Source: Legionella norrlandica
GTDB lineage: Bacteria; Pseudomonadota; Gammaproteobacteria; Legionellales; Legionellaceae
Reading direction: 5' to 3'
Length of the DNA stretch: 64,000 bases
NCBI RefSeq assembly: GCF_000770585.1
Contig: NZ_JNCF01000006.1
Span: 1 to 64,000 of the forward strand
Part shown: positions 54,311 through 61,645 of the stretch, in pieces
How the letters are laid out: the number at the start of each line of letters is the position of its first letter
Position numbering within the stretch: the stretch's first letter is position 1
The notes under the pieces: model-generated
What the model was told of the DNA's origin: nothing
What the model saw: only the letters and a program-made list of their open reading frames with translations
Databases searched by the model: none
Program-made: the position numbers and the translations under genes

Positions 54311-54496
54311 TCATGGTAGTTTGTGCTTGTCCTCTGATGATTCATCTGTACTATCACTGTTCATGGCTTTTCGGAAATTTTTGATTGCCTCCCCAAGGTC
54401 AGAGCCTATTGTTTTCAGTTTTGAGGTGCCAAATAAAGCTATTATAATTACCAAAATTAATAATAATGATAATGGACTTATTCCTGACAATCCCAT
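54311..54496 (-). CDS. tatA: Sec-independent protein translocase TatA
   Basis: TatA forms the pore-forming oligomers. The single N-terminal helix (ISPLSLLLILVIIIALFGTSKL) has the FG hinge, and the following amphipathic helix contains DLGEAIKNFRKAM. Length is 61 residues. Unlike E. coli TatA, no Gln/Glu occurs near residue 8. It begins at ATG 54496, just before the ubiB stop at 54498 on the same strand, so it is co-transcribed with ubiB. Confidence 0.9.
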   Translation of the reverse strand: MGLSGISPLSLLLILVIIIALFGTSKLKTIGSDLGEAIKNFRKAMNSDSTDESSEDKHKLP

Positions 54497-54497
54497 G

Positions 54498-56147
54498 TTA
54501 GTTCCTTATTTTTCGGTTAATGAGTAAAAAAAGACCGGCTAAAACAGTACCAGTAATAGCTATGTCAGTGAGATGATTATAATCAAGCAAATCAAAATAG
54601 CTCATCAGCCCTAGCGATAAAAATGAGGAAAAGACCCCTATACCAATGTTTCTCCATTGTTTGTTTTGTTGTTTATTTTCAGATTGTAAGTGCGAGTATT
54701 CTTTTATTGATAGTAATTGATCTTTTTTCAATTCTAGAATGTCAAAAATTAACTTAGGCATCTGAGGTAGTTGCTCAGCCAAAAAAGGTAGATTTTTTCT
54801 TAATTGTTTAAGAAAAGATTTCGGGCCCATCTGTTCTCGTAACCATGTTTCAAGAAATGGTTTTGCTGTAGCCCATAAATCCAATTCTGGGTAGAGTTGT
54901 CTGCCCAAACCTTCTATAGCTAGCAATGTTTTTTGAAGTAAAATCAATTGGGGTTGCACTTCCATATGGAATCTTCTTGCCACCTGGAATAAACGAAAAA
55001 CAACTTGGGCAAAAGAAATATCTTTTAATGGTTTTTCAAAAATAGGTTCGCATACTGTTCTTATACTGCTTTCAAATTCTGTAATAGGGGTGTTACGTGC
55101 TACCCATCCGGATTCAACATGCAACTCTGCTACGCGCTTATAATCACGATTAAAAAAAGCGAGCAAATTTTCAGCCAGATACCGTTTGTCATTGTCTGTC
55201 AGAGTTCCAATAATCCCAAAATCAATGCAAATATATTGAGGTTCCTTGGGATTTTTATAGGATACAAATATATTCCCTGGATGCATGTCCGCATGAAAGA
55301 AACAATCTCGAAAAACTTGTGTAAAGAAAATCTCTACTCCACGCTCTGCCAGTTTTTTAATATCAATACCATGATCCTTCAAACTGGCTATGTCTGTAAC
55401 AGGTATGCCATGAATTCGTTCCATCACCAGGATATTTTGGTGGCAATAATCCCAGTAGATTTCAGGGATATACAATAGAGGCGACTTATTGAAGTTTCGT
55501 CGTAATTGGGTAGCGTTTGCTGCCTCTCTCATTAAATCCAACTCATCTAATAAGGAATGCTCAAATTCTGTTACTATTTCTCTGGGTTTAAGGCGTTTCC
55601 CTTCAGCCCAGTAACGGTCAGCCAATCGGGCAATAGTATGCAGAATGCTTAAGTCTTGCTCGATGATTCGTTTCATATTGGGCCTAAGTATTTTTACGAC
55701 AACGCTTTCTCCTGTTTTTAGGGTAGCAGCATGTACTTGTGCCATAGAGGCCGATGCTAAGGGAATTGGATCGAACTGAGCAAAAGTATCAAAAGCCGAT
55801 TGATTATAAACTTTTTCAATAATAGCTAGCGCCACATCGCTGGGGAATGGAGAAACTTTATCTTGGAGCTTGCTTAACTCTTTAGCTATATCTTCAGGTA
55901 ATATGTCAGGCCGAGTGGAGAGAGCCTGGCCAAATTTAATGAATATAGGTCCTAATTCTTCCAGTGATTTGCGTAAGGCTTCACCATGAGTTAGTTGGAC
56001 TTTGCGAAACCAATTCCAAGGATTTAGATAAACAATAAAACGTAAAGGGGCAAATAATTTTATGGAGACAACGACGTTATCCAGACCATTTTTAGCCAGA
56101 ATATAATTGATATGTATAAGGCGAACTAGTTGCTTAATTGATTTCAT
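54498..56147 (-). CDS. ubiB: Ubiquinone biosynthesis protein UbiB (ABC1/ADCK family)
   Basis: UbiB is a membrane-bound atypical kinase-like ATPase needed for ubiquinone synthesis. The KxGQ motif is KFGQALSTRPDILP near residue 71. ASASMAQVHAATLKTG with the Ala-rich loop lies near residue 133, VVVKILRPNM with the lysine near 157, HADMHPGNIFV near 296 and CIDFGIIG near 318. Two C-terminal helices (IGVFSSFLSLGLMSYF, IAITGTVLAGLFLLI) anchor it. Length is 549 residues. Its start overlaps the preceding chimeric gene by 14 bases. Confidence 0.95.
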   Translation of the reverse strand: MKSIKQLVRLIHINYILAKNGLDNVVVSIKLFAPLRFIVYLNPWNWFRKVQLTHGEALRKSLEELGPIFIKFGQALSTRPDILPEDIAKELSKLQDKVSPFPSDVALAIIEKVYNQSAFDTFAQFDPIPLASASMAQVHAATLKTGESVVVKILRPNMKRIIEQDLSILHTIARLADRYWAEGKRLKPREIVTEFEHSLLDELDLMREAANATQLRRNFNKSPLLYIPEIYWDYCHQNILVMERIHGIPVTDIASLKDHGIDIKKLAERGVEIFFTQVFRDCFFHADMHPGNIFVSYKNPKEPQYICIDFGIIGTLTDNDKRYLAENLLAFFNRDYKRVAELHVESGWVARNTPITEFESSIRTVCEPIFEKPLKDISFAQVVFRLFQVARRFHMEVQPQLILLQKTLLAIEGLGRQLYPELDLWATAKPFLETWLREQMGPKSFLKQLRKNLPFLAEQLPQMPKLIFDILELKKDQLLSIKEYSHLQSENKQQNKQWRNIGIGVFSSFLSLGLMSYFDLLDYNHLTDIAITGTVLAGLFLLINRKIRN

Positions 56148-56838
56148 GACAGCTCATTAATTGTTGAATATGGGCTTCAAGCTGATGTGCTTTCAATGAT
56201 AATTCATCTAACTCCTGAATAAAATCATCCAATTGATTTCGAGACGTAAAACCTCGTAACTCTTCGTCTAAATATTCTGAAATGTTAATTTTGATGCTAT
56301 CATTTATGTATTTTTTGAATTCTAGTCCTTTGCTTAATAATATATTGATTTGATTAGCTAACTTATCTCCTGTCAGTTGTGTGATACCTAATTCATGTAA
56401 TAACTGTTTAACTTTTCCACTAAGTTGATCTGCGTCTGTGGTTGTTTGTTGCATCACCATTATTTGCGTGGAAGAATCATCCATTGGCTCGAATGTTATC
56501 GAGTTAATTTGAGAGTCCTGCTCAAGACGGTGTTCTGTAATGGATTTGTCTATATCTGCGGACTCCATTTTAGTCTGAACTGTTGTTAAGACCTTCGATA
56601 TCTTGTTTCTCAATATCTCAGGCTGAGAAATAGTTTGGCCTAAATTAAATAGGAGGGGTTTGATATTCTGGAAAAGATGATGCCAATTCTTATTTGCTTT
56701 TTCGCGTGAATGGCTTCGAGGGTTGAGATGGCGTAATCTTCTGAATATTTTCAGAAAGAAAGTTATCATCAATAATCCATGCCTTGCGAAGGCATAGGCG
56801 GTAGAAAAAAAACGAGCTACTTGTTTAATTACCTTCAT
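56134..56838 (-). CDS. UbiB N-terminus / UbiJ C-terminus chimeric protein
   Basis: The 234-residue product joins two families. Residues 1-100 follow the UbiB N-terminus (MKVIKQVARF, YAFARHGLL, LRHLNP, LFNLGQTISQPEIL), except that the lysine of KxGQ is Asn (NLGQ). Residues about 139-234 follow the UbiJ C-terminus (QLTGDKLANQI, GLEFKKYINDS, EYLDEELRGFTSRNQLDDF). The overlap with each neighbour is 14 bases at both ends. It sits between ubiJ and ubiB. It has no complete kinase or lipid-binding domain. The function is unknown; it might aid the UbiJ/UbiB complex. Confidence 0.8.
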   Translation of the reverse strand: MKVIKQVARFFSTAYAFARHGLLMITFFLKIFRRLRHLNPRSHSREKANKNWHHLFQNIKPLLFNLGQTISQPEILRNKISKVLTTVQTKMESADIDKSITEHRLEQDSQINSITFEPMDDSSTQIMVMQQTTTDADQLSGKVKQLLHELGITQLTGDKLANQINILLSKGLEFKKYINDSIKINISEYLDEELRGFTSRNQLDDFIQELDELSLKAHQLEAHIQQLMSCHEIN

Positions 56839-57442
56839 CTTTACTCATTAAATAAGTAACGTGCGCCTGTAAGCGGTCAACACTTAAAACCAATTCATCA
56901 ATTTCATTGAAAAAATCTTCTAATTCACTTCTTGAAGGGAAAATACGTAATTCTTCTTGAAGATATTCAGTGATATTTTGTTGCGTGGACGCGCTGAATT
57001 GATTTTTAAACTCTAATCCTTTTCGTACAAAGGAGCCAATTTGATGAGCAACTACATCCCCTGTGAAATGAGCTAAGTGCCCTTCCCAATCAATGTCTAT
57101 CTCATCGAATATTTTTTTAACTTTTTGCCCTAATTCTATATCGCCTGAGATGCGAATCTTATCATTAAATAATGAGCGAGCTTTGGAGGTTGGTAATAAG
57201 CTTAATCGAATAAGCCCTATAGGATTGCTATGGATTATGGTATCGGGGCGGCCATCGATTTGAGGAAGCAGTAACAATTCTCCTTCTGTAAATTGAATAT
57301 AAAAATTAACATTTAAAGGGGTAATAACCATCTCAAGTGTTTTTCCCTCAAGTGTTCGAAGTTTTTGGGGCATCTGTTCATCCAGACGCAATGCTTGATG
57401 GATGGTTTTTTGTAGTGCTTTTAAAGAATATTCTTTTAACAT
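56825..57442 (-). CDS. ubiJ: Ubiquinone biosynthesis accessory factor UbiJ (SCP2 domain)
   Basis: UbiJ is a lipid-binding SCP2 protein that holds ubiquinone intermediates for the hydroxylases and methylases. The N-terminal SCP2 fold includes LEGKTLEMVITPLNVNFYIQF and EGELLLLPQIDGRPDTIIHS. The C-terminal EYLQEELRIFPSRSELEDFF and coiled coil are typical. I start at ATG 57442 (MLKEYSLKALQKTI), giving 205 residues; a TTG at 57466 would overlap ubiE by 17 bases. ubiE is eight bases upstream. Confidence 0.85.
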   Translation of the reverse strand: MLKEYSLKALQKTIHQALRLDEQMPQKLRTLEGKTLEMVITPLNVNFYIQFTEGELLLLPQIDGRPDTIIHSNPIGLIRLSLLPTSKARSLFNDKIRISGDIELGQKVKKIFDEIDIDWEGHLAHFTGDVVAHQIGSFVRKGLEFKNQFSASTQQNITEYLQEELRIFPSRSELEDFFNEIDELVLSVDRLQAHVTYLMSKDEGN

Positions 57443-57449
57443 AGTCGAC

Positions 57450-58202
57450 TCAGTATTTATAGGCAATATGTAAGGCTACTATGCCTCCGCTTAAATTGTG
57501 ATAGTGACAGTCCTCAAACCCCGCTTGTTCAATCATCTCTTTCAATGTTTTTTGATCGGGATGCATTTTTATTGATTCGGCGAGATATTGATAACTGGCT
57601 TCATCATTGGCAATAAATCTCCCAATTTTGGGCAATACATTGAAAGAATACCAGTCATAAATTGGTTTTAATCCAGGAAAAGTAGGGGTTGAAAATTCAA
57701 GAACCATTAATTTACCTCCAGGTTTACATACCCTATATATGGAGCGCAGAGCCTCTTCTTTATCAGTGACGTTTCTGAGTCCGAATCCTATGGTTATGCA
57801 ATGAAAGCTGTTAGTAGCAAATGGAAGGCATTGAGCATTCCCTTGGACATAGCTGATGTTTTTGAACAAACCTTCATCGAGCATACGATTACGGCCGATA
57901 TTCAACATGGCTGAATTAATATCAGCGAGGACCACATGCCCAGAATCGCTGACTTTTCTAGAGAGTAATCGAGTTAAATCCCCACTGCCACCTGCTAAAT
58001 CCAAGACCGATTGCCCGGGTCTGACCTGACTTAATTCAATGGTAAATCGTTTCCAGAGATGATGAATACCGAAGGACATTATGTCATTCATCAGATCATA
58101 GTTTTTAGCAACAGAATGAAATACTTCTGCTACCTTTTTTTCCTTTTCATTCCAGTCTACTGATTCGAAACCAAAATGGGTAGTTTGTTTCTGATTAGTC
58201 AT
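57450..58202 (-). CDS. ubiE: Ubiquinone/menaquinone C-methyltransferase
   Basis: UbiE does the C-methylation of the quinone ring with SAM. Motifs: [37 protein letters not shown] at the N-terminus, [15 protein letters not shown] near residue 65 as motif I, and [18 protein letters not shown] near residue 138. [25 protein letters not shown] near residue 169 is characteristic. Length is 250 residues. It leads ubiE-ubiJ-chimera-ubiB-tatA-tatB on one strand, an order that matches E. coli apart from the chimera and the missing tatC. Confidence 0.96.
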   Translation of the reverse strand: MTNQKQTTHFGFESVDWNEKEKKVAEVFHSVAKNYDLMNDIMSFGIHHLWKRFTIELSQVRPGQSVLDLAGGSGDLTRLLSRKVSDSGHVVLADINSAMLNIGRNRMLDEGLFKNISYVQGNAQCLPFATNSFHCITIGFGLRNVTDKEEALRSIYRVCKPGGKLMVLEFSTPTFPGLKPIYDWYSFNVLPKIGRFIANDEASYQYLAESIKMHPDQKTLKEMIEQAGFEDCHYHNLSGGIVALHIAYKY

Positions 58203-58410
58203 AATTGTTTGGTCAGTATCGTTAAAACAATTATATTAACTGATAATCCTTAAGATACCCAGTTAAAAAATTGCAATAACTATTTAACGTAGCCCGCTGA
58301 AAAGCCATATTTGGTGTGTCTTAAGCAAAAACACACTGAAAAAAGCTTACCTGCTCATAATGTAAAGTTTAGTCTTTTGGAAGACATCCTGGTAAATAGA
58401 TACTCCGAAA

Positions 58411-58836
58411 TTACAAATTACGCAATGTATTTAAATAGTGATTCTCATCAGGAGGCATATTATTTTTTTGCGAAAGCCACAAACATTCAGCTAATTGCTC
58501 CATAATTAAATGCTCAACGGCCAGAGGGTCTTTATGTTTCTCTAACAAATTGGTATAGACAACTTGAATACCAATGGGCCTATTAGTTGTTATTTGTTCT
58601 CTAATAGCTAAATGGAGCCCCATGTGAAGAAAAGGGTTGGTTTCGCCTAACTCAGGATAGTAGGTATATTCATGGAACATATGATTTTGTTCCATGATTT
58701 TATGGTATTCAGGATGATCGAGAATTACCTGTGCAATTTCCTTTTCTAAGGGAGAAAGCGGTTTCTTATTTTGATATTTATCCCAACTAGTAAAAAATAA
58801 TTGCCTAGTTTCTTGTATTGTATCCCCGTAAAACAT
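58411..58836 (-). CDS. DUF1841-family protein
   Basis: A 141-residue cytoplasmic protein. MFYGDTIQETRQLFFTSWDKYQ at the start, then PLSPLEKEIAQVILDHPEYH, and GETNPFLHMGLHLAIREQI near residue 62 are the conserved parts of DUF1841. No function is known for the family. It begins at ATG 58836 and stands alone. Confidence 0.82.
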   Translation of the reverse strand: MFYGDTIQETRQLFFTSWDKYQNKKPLSPLEKEIAQVILDHPEYHKIMEQNHMFHEYTYYPELGETNPFLHMGLHLAIREQITTNRPIGIQVVYTNLLEKHKDPLAVEHLIMEQLAECLWLSQKNNMPPDENHYLNTLRNL

Positions 58837-59028
58837 AATGGCCTGATTAATATAAAAGTAATTATTTTAACTGAATAAAAAAATTACAACAATGATACTG
58901 AAAGAATATGTCAAAAATGTTGACATTAATTGGCGGGATATGAGATATTTAATTTGCGAGGTTGGACTTGCTATGTGTCATTCCACTGGGTCAATTGGCG
59001 ACACACTGATTGGCCCTTTCTATTGTTG

Positions 59029-59634
59029 TTACAAGTTGCCTGTGAGAAGTTTAATTCCTATATAAGCCATCAAAATACTACTCAGAAACTCTATTGCTCG
59101 CCATACAGCTGCCTTGGTTAAGATATCTGAAAAATAACGAGTAGTTACTGTTAGTGAGCTGAACCAAAGTAGGCTTGCAGAGATAACTCCTGTTAAAAAC
59201 GCCAGTTTGTGATCAGGGTATTGGCTACTACCACTCCCAACAATGACTAGAGTATCAATAATGGCATGAGGATTGAGCAAGCTAAATCCTAAGGCAAATA
59301 TTATAATTTGAATTCTTGTGTGGGATTGTGGTGTTTCCAGAGCGCCTTGTTTATTTTTGAAAAAAGCACTTCTTAAATTTTTTATTGCATAATAAAGTAA
59401 AAAAATAGATCCTAACCAAATCATCCAGGTTTGTAAGAAGGGATGAGCTAAAAGCAAATGATGTAGCCCTGCAACACTGCCACATACCAGTGTTACATCA
59501 CAGAAGAAGCAGATGGCGGCAGAAAGCGCCGCATGGTTTTTACGAGCGCCTTGTTTAAGAAGAAAGACATTTTGCGGCCCCAAAGCCATTATCAATGATA
59601 AGCCTAGCAGAAGCCCATTAAAGTAAATCAACAT
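59029..59634 (-). CDS. LysE/ArgO-type amino acid exporter
   Basis: Inner-membrane exporter of basic amino acids by family. Starting at ATG 59634 it has 201 residues and about six helices. GLSLIMALGPQNVFLLKQGARKNH near residue 8 is the LysE signature, and FALGFSLLNPHAIIDTLVIVG near residue 107 is also typical of ArgO. A longer reading from 59673 would add 13 unlikely residues. It stands alone with no linked LysG-type regulator. Confidence 0.85.
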   Translation of the reverse strand: MLIYFNGLLLGLSLIMALGPQNVFLLKQGARKNHAALSAAICFFCDVTLVCGSVAGLHHLLLAHPFLQTWMIWLGSIFLLYYAIKNLRSAFFKNKQGALETPQSHTRIQIIIFALGFSLLNPHAIIDTLVIVGSGSSQYPDHKLAFLTGVISASLLWFSSLTVTTRYFSDILTKAAVWRAIEFLSSILMAYIGIKLLTGNL

Positions 59635-59864
59635 AACGGAATTAATACACCAAAAAACGCGATTATAACACATTAATGTGCAAAATGTTTTGCTTTGTAA
59701 CTGTTCGCGCTGTGAGAATACTCTGTTTAGTGCATCTTGAACGAAAATTGGCTGATATATACTCTAATATGTGCTGCTTTCTCAACCAGTTTCTCATTCA
59801 ACCTTTGCAGAGCAAGATCTTATCAATTTGAGTCGATGAGCTATGATACTTTATAAATTTGAGC

Positions 59865-60920
59865 CTATTTTTGTCTTTCCCGCGCAGTAGCTCTATAGTT
59901 ATGGCATATTTTCTCTAACGTGTTTTGTAGGATTGGAGCAACATTGGCATTAGAATAATGCTGTACTCTTTGGAAAGCTCTCGATGCGAGTTGCTTACAC
60001 CTATGCTTATCCTTTATGAGGCACTCTAATCCATCGGCCATCCGGATGGGATCTTCAGATGGAACAAAAAGAGCGCATTCTGAATTTCCTACAATTTCTA
60101 GAGGACCTGACAAGCGAGTCAAAACCATAGGTAATGAATGCATCATACTTTCTAAAACAACCAAACCAAAGGACTCTTCGCGGGATGGCAAACAAAAAAT
60201 ATCAATACTTTGATAAAATGACTCCCTATCATTAATCCAACCTAATAAAGTGACATCATTATCCAAATTATAATGGCTAATTAAATGGATATATTGTTCT
60301 CTTTCTTTCCCATCACCGGCAATTTTTGCTTTGAATAAAACTCCTCTTTTTTTCAGCTCAGCTAAGGCGGTTATAAAGACATCAATGCCTTTAATAGCTG
60401 CAAATCTGGCGCATACACCGATCACTGGGACATGAGTGTCTTTGGGTTCCCTATATTGAATGTTACTAGGGATGTGAATCAGGTTAGGAACAGTAAATAC
60501 TCTATGCTCCTCTATTCCTGAATTAATAATATCATGACGCATTTGTTCTGTGAGTGCGATGATGGCATCTGAACCAAAATTATAATGACCTTTTACATGG
60601 CATACAGCAATTTTGGGGATTTGAGTTTTGGTTTTTTTGAATAGGTACGCAGCCCTATAACTATGAGTGATGATGCAATCTGGCTGGTGGATTTGAAGGA
60701 GCTTTCTTAGACGATAAACGGCGAAAAAATCATGTTGATTGAAATTATGTATGGTGATCAGGTGATCTGCAGGACAACAATCCTTTATTTCAGCTTTAGG
60801 ATGAATGATTGGAATAACAAGATTACCTTGAGCACTTAGAGCTGGTATATAATTTAAAAACACTTGCTCAAGCCCACCGTTTACTTTGGAGAACATAGCA
60901 TTAAATATTTTCACCTTCAA
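59865..60920 (-). CDS. Glycosyltransferase family 4 protein
   Basis: Retaining GT-B transferase. FSKVNGGLEQVFLNYIPALSAQG near residue 11 is the acceptor-side start, and FAAIKGIDVFITALAELK near residue 177 with DIFCLPSREESFGLVVLESMMHSLPMV near residue 245 is the donor-binding part with the E-x7-E motif. Length is 351 residues. It lies outside the polysaccharide island and may be a WaaG-like LPS core enzyme, but that is only a guess. Confidence 0.83.
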   Translation of the reverse strand: MKVKIFNAMFSKVNGGLEQVFLNYIPALSAQGNLVIPIIHPKAEIKDCCPADHLITIHNFNQHDFFAVYRLRKLLQIHQPDCIITHSYRAAYLFKKTKTQIPKIAVCHVKGHYNFGSDAIIALTEQMRHDIINSGIEEHRVFTVPNLIHIPSNIQYREPKDTHVPVIGVCARFAAIKGIDVFITALAELKKRGVLFKAKIAGDGKEREQYIHLISHYNLDNDVTLLGWINDRESFYQSIDIFCLPSREESFGLVVLESMMHSLPMVLTRLSGPLEIVGNSECALFVPSEDPIRMADGLECLIKDKHRCKQLASRAFQRVQHYSNANVAPILQNTLEKICHNYRATARERQK

Positions 60921-60958
60921 TTCACCTTGTTAAAGATTGTTTTGGGTAGACCTCATTC

Positions 60959-61312
60959 CTAATCTAGGTCAACTAATATTTGCTCATCTTCAATTCGAGT
61001 TGGATAAATTTTCAAATTCTTTTTTGAGGAGATTTTACCTAAAAGATTACCAACAACAGGAGGCCAGGGTGACCAACATTTCGCTTCACCTGTTTTTAAA
61101 TCAAACTCACTTTTGTGAAAGGGGCATATAATAGAACATGCTTCTGTAATTTTTCCCTTGGTTAAAGGTAATTTTAAATGAGGGCATTGAGATTGAATAG
61201 CATAAACTTGATTGTCATGCCAAAGAAGTAGTAATTTATGGCCATCAATTACTATAATTTCCCTATTATTTTGCTGTAATTTTGCTAATTCTATGGCAGG
61301 CTTAAAAGACAT
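60959..61312 (-). CDS. Rieske [2Fe-2S] domain protein
   Basis: A 117-residue soluble Rieske-type ferredoxin. The two cluster-binding motifs are CPHLKLP (CxH) near residue 43 and CPFHKSEFD (CxxH) near residue 63. There is no oxygenase domain or membrane anchor, so it resembles small ferredoxins that pass electrons to a reductase or oxygenase. A partner gene is not evident next to it. It starts at ATG 61312. Confidence 0.85.
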   Translation of the reverse strand: MSFKPAIELAKLQQNNREIIVIDGHKLLLLWHDNQVYAIQSQCPHLKLPLTKGKITEACSIICPFHKSEFDLKTGEAKCWSPWPPVVGNLLGKISSKKNLKIYPTRIEDEQILVDLD

Positions 61313-61583
61313 ATTAAATCCTTGTATATTGAAAGAAGCGATTATATCAGCGATGGTTTTAATCTGTTAGTTCAAAATTGAAAGAAAATAATAATTTGAT
61401 TAGATTTTTAAAATTCATTACAAAATAAAATTTATCGGTAATATCACTTAACAAGATTTTGTAAGAATATCGTTCATATTATGCATGGATTGAATGATTT
61501 CAATTAAATAAAATTTATGATTTTCTAAAAGAGCCGATTTTAACAAGCGAATACATTGCAACTTGACGAGTGAGGAGTATACA
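61313..61583. other. AT-rich intergenic region before the cytochrome/cox operon
   Basis: The 271 bases between the Rieske gene and the leader peptide ORF are very AT-rich and must contain the promoters of both diverging units. I can point to no certain promoter box. Confidence 0.4.
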
Positions 61584-61608
61584 ATGCGTCAATTATTCTG
61601 TCTCCTCA
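61571..61608 (+). promoter_or_regulatory. Hairpin masking the ribosome-binding site of a leader ORF
   Basis: TGAGGAG at 61571-61577, the ribosome-binding site of the 17-residue ORF, is perfectly complementary to CTCCTCA at 61602-61608 inside that ORF. The same CTCC could instead pair with the GGAGGGAG (61637-61644) that serves the cytochrome gene. Two exclusive hairpins are therefore possible. The switch is inferred. Confidence 0.45.
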
Positions 61609-61637
61609 TGAGAGTCGTGCAAAATAGAAACAAATAG
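61584..61637 (+). CDS. Putative 17-residue leader peptide upstream of the cytochrome c gene
   Basis: ATG at 61584, eight bases after GAGGAG, opens MRQLFCLLMRVVQNRNK, with its TAG at 61635-61637 fused to the ribosome-binding site of the next gene. It ends eight bases before the GTG of the cytochrome gene, so translation of the two could be coupled. It is too short to compare with known families and may be a chance ORF. Confidence 0.4.
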   Translation: MRQLFCLLMRVVQNRNK

Positions 61638-61645
61638 GAGGGAGC

